A DNA stretch of 64,000 nucleotides from Rhodanobacter sp. FDAARGOS 1247 (lineage in GTDB: Bacteria; Pseudomonadota; Gammaproteobacteria; Xanthomonadales; Rhodanobacteraceae): the NCBI RefSeq assembly GCF_016889805.1, contig NZ_CP069535.1:2542001-2606000 (forward strand), read 5' to 3'. Positions within the stretch are counted from its first letter, which is position 1, and every line of letters starts with the position of its first letter. The notes beneath the pieces were generated by a model. It saw only the letters and a program-made list of their open reading frames with translations, ran no database searches and was not told the origin of the DNA. A program made the translations under genes and the position numbers. Positions 9,167-17,949 of this stretch are shown here, one piece after another.

Positions 9167-10042
9167 ATGAACGAACACAATGGCTTTTCCGTCGCCGGCA
9201 TCCCTTTCGTGGGGTTGTGCCTGGTACTGGCCGGCATCGGCGTGGCACTGGTGGTATCCGCCATCCACGGTCATCCGGATGCCCCTCCGCTGTTCCAGGT
9301 GTTCACCGGCGTGATCCTGCTGGCGATCGACAGCTTCATGCTCAAGGGCTTCTTCCAGGTTGCCCCGAATGAAGGCCAGGTCCTGCAACTGTTCGGCAAG
9401 TACGCCGGCACCGTGCGCCACGAGGGTCTGCGCTGGACCAATCCGTTCTACAGCCGCCAGCGCATCTCGCTGCGCGTGCGCAACTTCGAGAGCGGCAAGC
9501 TGAAGGTCAACGACAACGACGGCAATCCGATCGAGATCGGCGCCGTGGTGGTATGGCAGGTGCTGGACACGGCCGAGGCGGTGTTCTGCGTCGACGACTA
9601 CGAAAACTACGTGCACATCCAGAGCGAATCCGCGCTGCGGCAGATGGCGCAGAGCTACCCCTACGACGCCCACGAGGACGGCAAGCCCTCGCTGCGCAGC
9701 CACGGCGACGAGATCAACACGCACCTGCGCGACGAGATCCAGACCCGCCTGGGCAAGGCCGGCGTGCAGGTGGTGGAAGCGCGCATCAGCCACCTTGCCT
9801 ACGCGCAGGAAATCGCCCAGGCGATGCTGCAGCGGCAACAGGCCGGCGCGATCATCGCCGCCCGCACGAAAATCGTCGAAGGCGCGGTGAGCATGGTCGA
9901 GATGGCGCTGGACCAGCTCAGCCAGCGCGGCGTGGTGAACCTGGACGAAGAGCGCAAGGCGGCGATGGTCAGCAACCTGCTGGTGGTGCTGTGCGGCGAG
10001 CGCGGCACCCAGCCGGTGCTGAACACCGGCACGCTGTACTGA
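9167..10042 (+). CDS. SPFH/Band 7 domain membrane protein
   Basis: 291 residues. Two N-terminal membrane segments (about 8-29 and 39-61) are followed by a Band 7/SPFH domain (about 65-240) with typical [19 protein letters not shown] and [10 protein letters not shown]...[14 protein letters not shown] blocks, then a helical tail. SPFH proteins form large oligomeric cages in membranes and often partner with membrane proteases (compare HflKC with FtsH). The start has GGGAGA eight bases upstream. It heads a tight operon: microprotein, RHH protein, and a CPBP intramembrane protease. The partner relation to the protease is inference from gene order. Confidence 0.85.
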   Translation: MNEHNGFSVAGIPFVGLCLVLAGIGVALVVSAIHGHPDAPPLFQVFTGVILLAIDSFMLKGFFQVAPNEGQVLQLFGKYAGTVRHEGLRWTNPFYSRQRISLRVRNFESGKLKVNDNDGNPIEIGAVVVWQVLDTAEAVFCVDDYENYVHIQSESALRQMAQSYPYDAHEDGKPSLRSHGDEINTHLRDEIQTRLGKAGVQVVEARISHLAYAQEIAQAMLQRQQAGAIIAARTKIVEGAVSMVEMALDQLSQRGVVNLDEERKAAMVSNLLVVLCGERGTQPVLNTGTLY

Positions 10043-10046
10043 GGGG

Positions 10047-10130
10047 ATGGTCATGGGCAGCCTCATCGCCATCCTGCTGATCGTGTTCATTGCGAGCCAC
10101 GCCGCAAGGCGTGGACGCATGCGGCGCTGA
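10047..10130 (+). CDS. 27-residue single-pass membrane microprotein
   Basis: ATG 10047 follows the SPFH stop by four bases and is preceded by GAGGGG. The product has a hydrophobic helix ([13 protein letters not shown]) followed by a very basic tail ([10 protein letters not shown]). Size, position and composition fit a translationally coupled membrane peptide that could interact with the SPFH protein. There is no family assignment; a short frame like this can arise by chance, but the ribosome-binding site and tight spacing support it. Confidence 0.5.
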   Translation: MVMGSLIAILLIVFIASHAARRGRMRR

Positions 10131-10136
10131 GCCGGC

Positions 10137-10328
10137 ATGGCCGCCGAAAAAAAAGCCTATCCGCTGCGCATCAACGCCGTCGTGCTGGACGCGATGCAGC
10201 GCTGGTCCGATGACGAACTGCGCAGCCTCAACGCACAGATCGAATACGTGCTGCGCGAGGCGCTGCGCAAGGCTGGCCGCCTGAAAGCCAACCCCGGCAC
10301 GGCCGCGGTCGACCACGACCCGGACTGA
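10137..10328 (+). CDS. Arc-type ribbon-helix-helix protein
   Basis: 63 residues: EKKAYPLRINAVVLDAMQRWSD (RHH beta-strand and helix A) then ELRSLNAQIEYVLREALRKAGR (helix B), the pattern of Arc/MetJ-type DNA-binding dimers, with a disordered acidic tail. It starts six bases after the microprotein. As the only predicted DNA binder in the operon it is the likely regulator, possibly through the TGATATC boxes at 9119-9138. Arc-like proteins can also be antitoxins, but no toxin is adjacent. Confidence 0.8.
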   Translation: MAAEKKAYPLRINAVVLDAMQRWSDDELRSLNAQIEYVLREALRKAGRLKANPGTAAVDHDPD

Positions 10329-10352
10329 CCTCCACTGCAAGAGCCTCACTCC

Positions 10353-11141
10353 ATGCCAGCCATCGCGCCCGCCGCCCTGCCCGTCAAGGGTCCCCATCTG
10401 AAGCTCGCCATGCTGCTCGGCCTTGCCGGCCTGTTGTCCACCCTGGCGCTGTGGCCGTATCTGCTGGTGCTGATGCCGCAGAAGCTGGCCGCGCTGCCCT
10501 TGCCCCTGCCGGTCGTGGTGGCGGCGCAGACTATCCAGGCTGGCGTGATGTGCTGGCTGCTCGCCTGGCTCGGTCTGTCCCTGGGCGCACCGCACGGACT
10601 GGATGCACCGTGGCTGCGCAGTCGGGTCTATCGGCGTCCGCTCGACCCGGGCCGGCCCGCGCGCTGGGGTCTGGCCATGTCGCTCGGCGCGGGCGCTGCC
10701 GTGCTGGTGCTCGGCCTGTCGTTGCTTGGGCCCACGCTTCCGGCCGAGCATGCCACCAGCGCCGCGGGCTGGGCCTGGCGTGGCGCGCTGGCGTCGTTCT
10801 ATGGCGGCATCGTGGAGGAAGTCGGCTGCCGGCTGCTGCTGGTCAGCCTGTTCGTCTGGCTGCTGGCGCGAAGCCACCGCAACGTGGCGCTGCCGTGGAT
10901 GTTCGTGGTGGCCATCGTGCTGGCTGCGCTGCTGTTCGGCGCCGGCCATCTGCCGGCAGTCTTCGCGATCACGGCGACACCGGCATCGTTGCTGATCGGC
11001 AAGATCGTCCTGCTCAACGCCGTCGTCGGAACGGTGACTGGCGTGCTGTTCTGGAAGTACGGCCTGGAGCACGCGATGCTGGCGCACTTCTGCGCCGACC
11101 TGGTGTTGCATGTGATCGCGCCACTGGCCGGCGGCGCCTGA
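10353..11141 (+). CDS. CPBP-family intramembrane metalloprotease
   Basis: 262 residues, hydrophobic with about eight membrane segments. The CPBP/Abi (PF02517) signatures are present: EEVGCR (about 154-159; E-E-x-x-x-R), GHLPAVF (His near 199) and HFCADLVLH (near 244-252). The family includes Rce1-type CAAX proteases and bacteriocin-immunity proteins; most bacterial members have unknown substrates. It is the last gene of the SPFH operon (25-base gap), so SPFH-dependent control of proteolysis is plausible but unproven. Confidence 0.85.
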   Translation: MPAIAPAALPVKGPHLKLAMLLGLAGLLSTLALWPYLLVLMPQKLAALPLPLPVVVAAQTIQAGVMCWLLAWLGLSLGAPHGLDAPWLRSRVYRRPLDPGRPARWGLAMSLGAGAAVLVLGLSLLGPTLPAEHATSAAGWAWRGALASFYGGIVEEVGCRLLLVSLFVWLLARSHRNVALPWMFVVAIVLAALLFGAGHLPAVFAITATPASLLIGKIVLLNAVVGTVTGVLFWKYGLEHAMLAHFCADLVLHVIAPLAGGA

Positions 11142-11146
11142 TTCGC

Positions 11147-11566
11147 TCAGCGCGGATCGAAGGCCACCTGCTGCAACTGGGGCAGCTTCAACAGGCGCAG
11201 CGTTGAGCGCTGCCGATCCGTGACGAGCAGCAACGAGCCCAGCTGCGCGATCGAATGAACGTCCGGCAGCCCGTCGTCTGCACCCAGGCGCTCCAGGGGA
11301 CGGCCGTCGTTGGCGTCGTAGACCACCAGTTCGCGGCTTTCCGGGTCCACCACCAGCAGCCAGTCGTGGGCCGCATCCCGCCAGTGCACCAGCTGGCCGA
11401 CCGGGTCGGCCTCAGCTGCTCCGGTCGGAGCCGGCAACCATGACCACGACAGCCCCAGCGACAACGCCGCAAGCAGGATCAGGCCGGGCCCGCGCAGCCT
11501 GCGCAGAAGATGGCCGGGCGACCATGTCGCACGTGAGCGCTGCCAGGGGACGGTCTGCGTGTTCAT
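11147..11566 (-). CDS. Hypothetical protein with one N-terminal membrane segment
   Basis: 139 residues. An N-terminal basic stretch is followed by a hydrophobic segment (GLILLAALSLGLSWSWL, about 32-48), which anchors a short periplasmic domain with a repeated pattern of WLLVVDPESRELVVYDAND and LGSLLLVTDRQRSTLRLL, suggestive of two beta-propeller blades. No known family is recognised. ATG 11566 is chosen so that the hydrophobic segment is N-terminal; an upstream extension of the frame is Cys-rich and unlikely. It ends five bases from the convergent CPBP gene. Confidence 0.55.
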   Translation of the reverse strand: MNTQTVPWQRSRATWSPGHLLRRLRGPGLILLAALSLGLSWSWLPAPTGAAEADPVGQLVHWRDAAHDWLLVVDPESRELVVYDANDGRPLERLGADDGLPDVHSIAQLGSLLLVTDRQRSTLRLLKLPQLQQVAFDPR

Positions 11567-11615
11567 GCAAACACGATCGCAGCCGGGCATGACGGCGGCA
11601 TGACACCCGCAAGAA

Positions 11616-11993
11616 CTATTCGTTGCGCGTACGCAGCGTCCAGCCAAGCGCAAGCCAGCCGACCACGAAGGCTAGCCCGCCGAACGGCGTGATGATGCCC
11701 ACCCAGCGTGGCGCACCCAACGCCAGCGCATACAGGCTGCCGCTGAACAACACGATGCCGGCGCCGAACGCGAGCAGCGCCACCCGGCCGCTGCGGCCAC
11801 GCCCCAGCGCAGCCGTCATGACCAGCGCCAGCGCATGCCACACGTGGTAGTTCACCGCCGTATGCCACAGCTCCGTGCCACGCCCGTCGAGCACGCCGCG
11901 CAGCGCATGTGCGCCGAACGCGCCCAGCAGCACCGCGCTGGCTCCGGCAACGCCGACCAGCACGGCAACACGGGTACTGACAGGTTGTCGCAT
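11616..11993 (-). CDS. DUF423 family small inner-membrane protein (YgdD-like)
   Basis: 125 residues with four predicted membrane helices. The DUF423 signature is clear: GAFGAHALRG near residue 24, a WHTAVNYHVWHALAL block, and the GGLAFVVGWLALGW C-terminal helix. Function unknown. It is divergent from the SCO-family gene, sharing an upstream region of about 80 bases. Confidence 0.85.
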   Translation of the reverse strand: MRQPVSTRVAVLVGVAGASAVLLGAFGAHALRGVLDGRGTELWHTAVNYHVWHALALVMTAALGRGRSGRVALLAFGAGIVLFSGSLYALALGAPRWVGIITPFGGLAFVVGWLALGWTLRTRNE

Positions 11994-12074
11994 GGTGCTC
12001 GTATCCCTGGCCGGCGAACCCGGCAACGCGGCCGGTGTCGTATGCTTGAACGGATGAAGACCAAGGATTCTCGC

Positions 12075-12689
12075 ATGAAGCCCCGCCACTGGCTGCGCCC
12101 CGCGCTGCTGCTGTTGCTGCTCGCTGTCGGCCTGTTGCTGGGCGGCTGTCAGCACGACCAGCCGCCGTTCCGGCTGACCAACATCAGCGGCCACATGCCC
12201 GATCTCGACTTCAAGCTCACCGACGACAACGGCAAGGCGGTCACCGGCGCCGACTATCGCGGCAAGGTGGTGCTGCTGTATTTCGGTTACACCCATTGCC
12301 CCGACGTCTGCCCGCTGACCCTGGCCCAGTTGCACGTGGTGATGCAGCGGCTGGGACCATTGGCCGACGACGCGCGCATCCTGTTCGTCAGCGTCGATCC
12401 GGCACGCGACACGCCGGCGATCATGCACGCCTACGTCAACGCGTTCGACCCGCGTGCGGTGGGCCTGGTCGGCAGCGCTCGCGCCGTCGAAACGCTGAGC
12501 AAGCGCTATCGCTCGGCCTTCACCCGCGAACCGGGCGATGCCGACGGCAATTACGAGGTCAGCCACAGTTCGGCGATCTACGTGTTCGACCGCGAGGGCC
12601 ATGCCCGCGTGCTGGCCACCCCCTCCGCCTCGCACGACGACCTCGTCCACGACCTGCACCTGCTGCTGAACACCGGAGCCCACGAATGA
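12075..12689 (+). CDS. SCO1/SenC family lipoprotein, copper chaperone for cytochrome oxidase
   Basis: 204 residues. Lipoprotein signal LLLGGC (Cys25), then a thioredoxin fold with the CuA-delivery motif HCPDVCP (Cys75, Cys79) and the conserved His in YEVSHSSAIYVFD (about 168). SCO proteins move copper to, or reduce, the CuA site of cytochrome c oxidase subunit II. Start 12075 has AAGGA seven bases upstream and gives a clean lipobox; ATGs at 12042 and 12054 are possible. The stop overlaps the next start (ATGA), and the next gene is a PCuAC chaperone, which also serves oxidase assembly. Confidence 0.9.
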   Translation: MKPRHWLRPALLLLLLAVGLLLGGCQHDQPPFRLTNISGHMPDLDFKLTDDNGKAVTGADYRGKVVLLYFGYTHCPDVCPLTLAQLHVVMQRLGPLADDARILFVSVDPARDTPAIMHAYVNAFDPRAVGLVGSARAVETLSKRYRSAFTREPGDADGNYEVSHSSAIYVFDREGHARVLATPSASHDDLVHDLHLLLNTGAHE

Positions 12690-13195
12690 AACTTTCCCGA
12701 CTGTCGCTGCTGTGCGCCGGCCTGCTGCTGGCCGGCATCGCCCACGCGGCCGATGCCGACCACATCCATGCCAGCCATGCGTGGATTCGCGTGCTGCCCG
12801 GCGCCCTGCCCGCCGGCGCCTATGTCACGCTGGAAAACGACAGCGGCGCGCCGATCGCGTTGCGCGGCGCCAGCAGCACGATCTACGCCGAGGCGATGCT
12901 GCACCGGAGTTCGACCGCCGGCGGCGTCAGTCGCATGAGCATGGTCGACTCGCTCGACGTGCCCGCGCACGGCAAGGCCGCGCTGGCGCCGGCGGGCTAC
13001 CACCTCATGCTGATGCAACCGAAACAACCGGTGAAACCGGGCGACAGCGTGACGCTGACCCTGAAGTTCGCCGACGGCAGCACCCTGGCCACCGACTTCA
13101 TCGCACGACCGGCCAACGCGCTGGACGCCGGCGACACTCATGCCGACCACGCCATGCCCGGCATGGACCACGGCGCGATGTCACACGATCACTGA
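12686..13195 (+). CDS. Periplasmic PCu(A)C copper chaperone
   Basis: 169 residues with signal peptide (cleavage after AHA, about residue 21). The PCuAC Cu(I) site is visible as H/M-x10-M-x21-H-x-M: EAMLHRS, SRMSM, VPAHGKA and GYHLMLM. A Met/His-rich tail (HADHAMPGMDHGAMSHDH) adds further copper-binding capacity, as in long PCuAC variants. It overlaps the SCO gene by four bases, so copper delivery to CuA is the likely shared job. The 3' end overlaps the convergent ctaG-like gene by seven bases. Confidence 0.9.
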   Translation: MKLSRLSLLCAGLLLAGIAHAADADHIHASHAWIRVLPGALPAGAYVTLENDSGAPIALRGASSTIYAEAMLHRSSTAGGVSRMSMVDSLDVPAHGKAALAPAGYHLMLMQPKQPVKPGDSVTLTLKFADGSTLATDFIARPANALDAGDTHADHAMPGMDHGAMSHDH

Positions 13196-14070
13196 GCGTC
13201 CGTGACCGTCGCCTTGCCGGCCACCGTCCGGACCGTCCTGCGCGGCGGCTTGCGCGGCAACCGGCCGTTGCGTGACAGGCGCAGCCACAGGCGCAGCGCC
13301 ATCAGCCCGCCGATCGACTCCACCAGGGCCGACGGCACCCAGATGATCACGCCGCCGATCAGCTGGCCGGTGAGCACGTTGAGGGTGAACGCGCGTCCGC
13401 AGATCTCGAAGATCGGATAGAGGTCGGTCTTCGAGAACGTGACGATCGCTCCGGCGACGATCTGCGGTGTCATGGTGATCGCCGGCGACAGCACGCGCAG
13501 CCCGGCGGTCATCCGTCCCGGCGGATGCGGGCGGTGATCGAGCACCAGCGACCAGTAGGCGAAACCGCTGACCAGCATGCTCCAATTCATGAAGCGGTAG
13601 ATGCGCCAGTCCAGCATCGCCAGCGTCTGCAAATCGGGCACCAGCCAGATCAGGATGAAGGCGATGAACAGCAGCGTGGCGACGGTCGGATTCCACAGCA
13701 CGCCGAATACCAGCCGCCACGGCCATGAGCGCTGCAACGGACGCAGCACGCGTACCCGCCAGGCCAGCGGCAGGCCGGCGCGCAACACCGCGGACGGATA
13801 CGCCGCGACGATCAGCAGCGGCGCGATGTGGTGCAGCAGCAACTGCTGGATGCGGTGCATGAAGAACTCATGCTCGGCGTAGTAGTCCAGATACGTGTGC
13901 AGCGACAGGTAGATGATCGCCATGCCCGACCAGAACGTCAGCTTGCTGGCGAACCGCACCGGCCGCCGGCGACAGCCGCGCAGGTACAGCACGCTGGCCA
14001 CCACGAAGCACGTGAGCAAGACCCACGAAAACTCCCACGGCACGATCCATTTCAACAGGCTTGCAGTCAC
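13189..14070 (-). CDS. Caa3-type CtaG cytochrome c oxidase assembly protein
   Basis: 293 residues, about seven membrane helices, with a basic C-terminal tail. Matches the CtaG_CAA3 family (PF09678): HMFMHRIQ-like HEFFMHRIQQLLLHHIAP, a WNP block (VLWNPTVATLLF), DHRPHPPG and the TPQIVAGAIVTFSKTDLYP segment. In Bacillus this family is needed for caa3 oxidase assembly. Sharing the locus with SCO and PCuAC chaperones supports a copper/oxidase role here. Confidence 0.85.
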   Translation of the reverse strand: MTASLLKWIVPWEFSWVLLTCFVVASVLYLRGCRRRPVRFASKLTFWSGMAIIYLSLHTYLDYYAEHEFFMHRIQQLLLHHIAPLLIVAAYPSAVLRAGLPLAWRVRVLRPLQRSWPWRLVFGVLWNPTVATLLFIAFILIWLVPDLQTLAMLDWRIYRFMNWSMLVSGFAYWSLVLDHRPHPPGRMTAGLRVLSPAITMTPQIVAGAIVTFSKTDLYPIFEICGRAFTLNVLTGQLIGGVIIWVPSALVESIGGLMALRLWLRLSRNGRLPRKPPRRTVRTVAGKATVTDAQ

Positions 14071-14182
14071 TGCACCGGCACTTCTGTCCGCACCGGCGGC
14101 GGCCGGCGACCGCCCAGCTTAACGCCGCACCGCCATCGCGTCAGCTTTCACGGGTCCGCGTGCTTGCGGCAGATTGCCGCCG

Positions 14183-16099
14183 TCACCGGCGGCGGCGGCC
14201 GTAGCGCCCCCTGCGCCAGCCGTACAACAGGCCGAACAGCACCACCAGGGCGGGGATCGCCACGATGTTGGTGACCTTCACCCGCAGCCCCAGCGCATCG
14301 ATCTCCGCGTTGAGCTGGTGCTGCACGTCGCGCAGCTCCTTGTTGATCGCCAGCTGGCGCTGGCGGAACTGCTCGATCTCGCGCCGCTGCTCGGCCGTAG
14401 CGGTGCTGCCGTGGCCGCCCTTGGCCGGCTGCAGTTCGTCCAGCCGCCGCCGGGTGTCGGCCAGCTCCTGCTCCAGCTCCTGCTCCTTCTGCAGGAATTT
14501 CTGGTCGGCCACGTTGCGCAATGCCTGCACCCGGGTGAAGGGGCGCTGCGACGTGGAGCGGCCGCGAATCGACAGCAGCGCCGACGAACCGCTGAGGTTG
14601 TCCACCAGGTTGGTCACCAGGTCGCCGTTATTGGCGAAGATCCGCATCATGGTCTGGCCGAGGATGGTCTGCGGCTCGACCCACAGGCGATCGCTGAGCA
14701 GGTCGGTATCGGCAACCAGGATCACCTCGGCATTCGCGGCCGAGCGCGCACGATGACCCGCCACGCCGGCGCGCTCCGGGAACGCGCTGTCGAAGGTGCC
14801 GTGCAGGCGCGCCGCGAGCAGGTAATGGGCGCCGTCGGGATGGTAGTTCTGCAGCAGCGAAGTGGGATCGTTGCTGGCGTCCAGCACGCGCTGGGTGGAC
14901 ACCACCTCGGCCTCGACACTGCTCTGCAGCAGCGGGACCAGTCGGGTGTGCGCATCCGCGGCCAGGTCGAAGAAGCCCGCGGTGGAGACGTTGATGCGCT
15001 GCAGGCTGGCGGTCACCGCATCGTTGCGGTTCAGTTCCTGCGCGCCCAGGTCCAGCATCGCCGGATGGTTGAGGCTGCTGCCGGCCAGCTCGATCTGCAA
15101 CGCGCGGCTACGATCGAGCACCACCTTGTGCGGGTCGTAGATCACGCCCCACGCCTTGAACAGCCGCGGCAGGTCCGACGCACGATCGGGAAAGGTGATG
15201 CTCTCCGGCCCGTAGGGCGAGGTGTCCAGCTCGGCGTCCGGGTCGACGAATACCACCAGATGCCCGCCGCCCAGCACGTACTGGTCGATCGCGTATTGCG
15301 CATCGGGGGTCAGGCGCCTGGGCTGGATCAGCAACAGCACGCGGATCTTGTCGTCCACTTTTTGCAGCGTGGCCGGATCGATCGTCTTCAGGTCGAACAG
15401 CTGGCCCAGTTGCTGCAGGACCGTCCACGGTTGTTCGCTGAGCACCGGGTTGCCCTCGACCGGCAGCGAACTGATCACGCCGACCTGCGGCTTGCTGGTC
15501 TGGTTCAGTTCGTACACCAGCTTGGCGATGTCGTACTCGAGGAACGCCTCGCGCGAGGGATCGAAGAACGCGATCGACAGCGTCTTCTCCGGCACGCGGT
15601 CATCGTTGCTGTCGCCGTCGACGCTGCCGGACATGGCACTGCCGGCGAGGCCGAAGAACACCCGCTCGCCGTTGCTGCCGCCATTGGCCGCGGTGAGGCC
15701 GCTGCCTTCGGCGCTGGCCTCGTCATCGGAATACGGCACCGGATCGATGGTCTGCAGGCGGATGCGACCGTGCGAACGCGCCACCATCTCCTGCAACATC
15801 TCGCGCACGCGCTGCTCGTAACTGCGCAGTTGCGGCAGGTCGCGGGTCGCGTGCTCGGAGAAGTACAAGGTCAGCCGCAGCGGCCGCTGCAATGTATCGA
15901 CGATGTGCAGCGTGCCCGGCGTCAGCGTGTACAGCTGGTCGGTGGTGAGGTCGACCCGCGATGCGTGCAGCCAGCGACTGCTGGCCACGATCAGCGGCAC
16001 GAACACCAGCACCAGCAGCACCAGTGCGCCATACAGCAGGCCGCGCCGGGTCAGTCGCAGCGGCGTGGAAAGCATGTGATGAAGACGCGAACGGGGCAT
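14183..16099 (-). CDS. GldG-family ABC transporter auxiliary protein
   Basis: 638 residues. Signal-anchor helix at about 18-41, a large periplasmic ABC_transp_aux-like domain (RVDLTTDQLYTLTPGTLHIV near residue 47; ILLIQPRRLTPDAQYAIDQYVLGGGHLVVFVD in the middle), a coiled coil (about 530-600), and a C-terminal helix plus basic tail. It is the downstream gene of a three-gene exporter operon (ATPase 16834, permease 16103), starting three bases after the permease stop. Gld-type systems act in gliding in Bacteroidetes, but the family is widespread and the substrate here is unknown. Confidence 0.85.
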   Translation of the reverse strand: MPRSRLHHMLSTPLRLTRRGLLYGALVLLVLVFVPLIVASSRWLHASRVDLTTDQLYTLTPGTLHIVDTLQRPLRLTLYFSEHATRDLPQLRSYEQRVREMLQEMVARSHGRIRLQTIDPVPYSDDEASAEGSGLTAANGGSNGERVFFGLAGSAMSGSVDGDSNDDRVPEKTLSIAFFDPSREAFLEYDIAKLVYELNQTSKPQVGVISSLPVEGNPVLSEQPWTVLQQLGQLFDLKTIDPATLQKVDDKIRVLLLIQPRRLTPDAQYAIDQYVLGGGHLVVFVDPDAELDTSPYGPESITFPDRASDLPRLFKAWGVIYDPHKVVLDRSRALQIELAGSSLNHPAMLDLGAQELNRNDAVTASLQRINVSTAGFFDLAADAHTRLVPLLQSSVEAEVVSTQRVLDASNDPTSLLQNYHPDGAHYLLAARLHGTFDSAFPERAGVAGHRARSAANAEVILVADTDLLSDRLWVEPQTILGQTMMRIFANNGDLVTNLVDNLSGSSALLSIRGRSTSQRPFTRVQALRNVADQKFLQKEQELEQELADTRRRLDELQPAKGGHGSTATAEQRREIEQFRQRQLAINKELRDVQHQLNAEIDALGLRVKVTNIVAIPALVVLFGLLYGWRRGRYGRRRR

Positions 16100-16102
16100 C
16101 GG

Positions 16103-16837
16103 TCAGCGCGTCCGTTTCAGGTCGAGCAGCAGCACGCCGGCGAGCAGCCAGCCCAGCGTGCTCAGCAGAAAATACAGCAGGTCGCGCACGTCGAGCACGC
16201 CCCGCGCGATCGCCTCGAAGTGGCGCAGCATCGACAGGTGCGCCACCGCGTTGATCAGCTTGCGCGGCAAGGTGCCGGAGAAGAAGTCGAGCACCTGCGG
16301 CTGGCCGATCAGGATCAGCAACACGCAGACCAGCGCGGTGAGGATGAAGGCCACCACCTGGCTGCGGGTCAGCGCGGACAGGCAGGCGCCGATCGCCACG
16401 AAGCTGCCGGCCATCAGCCAGCTGCCCAGGTATCCCGCCAGGATGATGCCGTTGTCCGGCGAGCCCAGGTAGTTGACGGTGATCCAGATCGGGAAGGTCA
16501 GCGCCAGCGCCAGGCCGATGAACAACCAGGCCGCCAGGAACTTGCCCAGCATCGCCTGCCACAGCGTCAGCGGCAGGGTCAGCAGCAGTTCCAGCGTGCC
16601 GCCCTTGGCCTCCTCCGCCCACATGCGCATGGTGATCGCCGGCACCAGGATCAGGTACAGCCAGGGATGCATCGCGAAGAACGGCTGCAGGTCGGCCTGG
16701 CCACGCTCGTAATAGTCGCCCGCATAGAACGTGAGGATGCCGGTCAGGACCAGGAAGATCACCAGGAAGACGTAGGCCACCGGGGTCACGAAATAACTGC
16801 GCAACTCGCGCCGCAGCACCGCGTTGACCGGGCTCAT
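16103..16837 (-). CDS. ABC-2 type permease (GldF-like)
   Basis: 244 residues with six predicted membrane helices. N-terminal MSPVNAVLRRELRSYFVTPVAYVFLVIFL and MRMWAEEAKGGTLELLLTLPL are characteristic of GldF/NosY-like ABC-2 permeases. It overlaps the ATPase gene by four bases and ends three bases before the GldG-like gene, giving a compact ATPase-permease-auxiliary operon. Confidence 0.9.
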   Translation of the reverse strand: MSPVNAVLRRELRSYFVTPVAYVFLVIFLVLTGILTFYAGDYYERGQADLQPFFAMHPWLYLILVPAITMRMWAEEAKGGTLELLLTLPLTLWQAMLGKFLAAWLFIGLALALTFPIWITVNYLGSPDNGIILAGYLGSWLMAGSFVAIGACLSALTRSQVVAFILTALVCVLLILIGQPQVLDFFSGTLPRKLINAVAHLSMLRHFEAIARGVLDVRDLLYFLLSTLGWLLAGVLLLDLKRTR

Positions 16838-17778
16838 GCGCGAACCTCGGCGGCGCGATCGTCACTGGTGGTGATCTGGCGGAACACCTCGTCGAGCCGG
16901 CCACGCTCGAGCTGGATTTCCGAAACCTCCAGGCCCTGCTCGCGCAGCAGCGTTTCCACCGCTTCCAGGATGCGTTCGCCCGGCTTCGGAAACACCGTGA
17001 TGCGCCCGTCCAGTGGGTCCACCTCGATCGACGCCACCTGCGGCAGGCGCCCCAGCATCTCCTGCGACATGCCGCTGCCCGGCGCGCTGAACGACACCGC
17101 ACCGTGATAGCGCGAGCGCGCTTCCAGTTCGGCCGGCGTGGCGTCCGCCAGCAGCTTGCCGCGGGCAATGATCACCACCCGGTTGCACAGCGCATGGACT
17201 TCTTCCAGCAGGTGGGTGGAGATCAGGATGGTGCGGTCGCGCGCCATCACGTCGATCAGCTGGCGCACCGCGTGTTTCTGGTTCGGATCGAGGCCGTCGG
17301 TGGGTTCATCCAGCATCAGTACCGGCGGATCGTGCAGGATCGCCTGGGCCAGCCCGACGCGTCGGCGCAAGCCCTTCGACAGCGTGTCGATGCACGCCTC
17401 CAGCACGTCCTCCAGCTGCAGTTGCTGCACCACCGCGTCGAAACGCCGGTAGCCCGTCTCCGCCTTGAGCCCGCGCATGCGCACGATGAAATGGAGAAAC
17501 TCGCGCACGGTCATTTCGCCGTAACTGGGCGCGCCTTCCGGCAGGTAGCCCAGTGCCCGCTTTGCCTTCAGCGGCTCGCGGCTGACATCGTGGCCGCAGA
17601 CCCGCGCCGTGCCCGAGGTGGGCACCAGAAACCCGGCGATCATGCGCATCGCGGTGGACTTGCCGGCGCCGTTCGGGCCAAGCAGGCCCAGCACCTGGCC
17701 CGGTTCGACACGGATGCTCAGCGCGTCCACGGCGGTGAGGTGGCCATAGCATCGGGTGAGCTGGTCGGTTTCGATCAT
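16834..17778 (-). CDS. ABC transporter ATP-binding protein (GldA-like)
   Basis: 314 residues. Walker A GPNGAGKST (about 36-44), signature LSKGLRRRVGLAQ (about 133-145), Walker B VLMLDEPTDGLD and switch His ISTHLLEE. The C-terminal ~90 residues form the extra domain found in GldA/NatA-type ATPases. Start ATG 17778 yields MIETDQLTRCYGHLTAVD, the normal N-terminus. First gene of the exporter operon. Confidence 0.9.
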   Translation of the reverse strand: MIETDQLTRCYGHLTAVDALSIRVEPGQVLGLLGPNGAGKSTAMRMIAGFLVPTSGTARVCGHDVSREPLKAKRALGYLPEGAPSYGEMTVREFLHFIVRMRGLKAETGYRRFDAVVQQLQLEDVLEACIDTLSKGLRRRVGLAQAILHDPPVLMLDEPTDGLDPNQKHAVRQLIDVMARDRTILISTHLLEEVHALCNRVVIIARGKLLADATPAELEARSRYHGAVSFSAPGSGMSQEMLGRLPQVASIEVDPLDGRITVFPKPGERILEAVETLLREQGLEVSEIQLERGRLDEVFRQITTSDDRAAEVRA

Positions 17779-17890
17779 GTCCGGTGACGGGCTGTGGAGT
17801 TGGCGCGACCAGCTGGCGGAAGAGCTGGCCGGGTGCTGTCGCGGCGCGTCCCGCAATGTACCGCAAGAAGCCCGGGGTGATCCGAAAGAA

Positions 17891-17918
17891 AAAGGCCCTT
17901 CCGGGTGGAAGGGCCTTT
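17891..17918 (-). terminator. Rho-independent terminator of the SRPBCC-domain gene
   Basis: Perfect 12-base stem (AAAGGCCCTTCC / GGAAGGGCCTTT) with loop GGGT. Read on the minus strand it is followed by a T-rich run (TTTTTCTTT), 32 bases after the stop of the gene at 17950. Confidence 0.9.
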
Positions 17919-17949
17919 CTGTATTTCGACAAGACCGCGCGTGGAGGGT

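Noticed and set aside
14174..17107. 977-codon plus-strand open frame over the Gld-type ABC operon
   Set aside because: Antisense shadow caused by codon bias; His/Gln/Arg-rich nonsense with no domain, and three intact transporter genes lie on the other strand.
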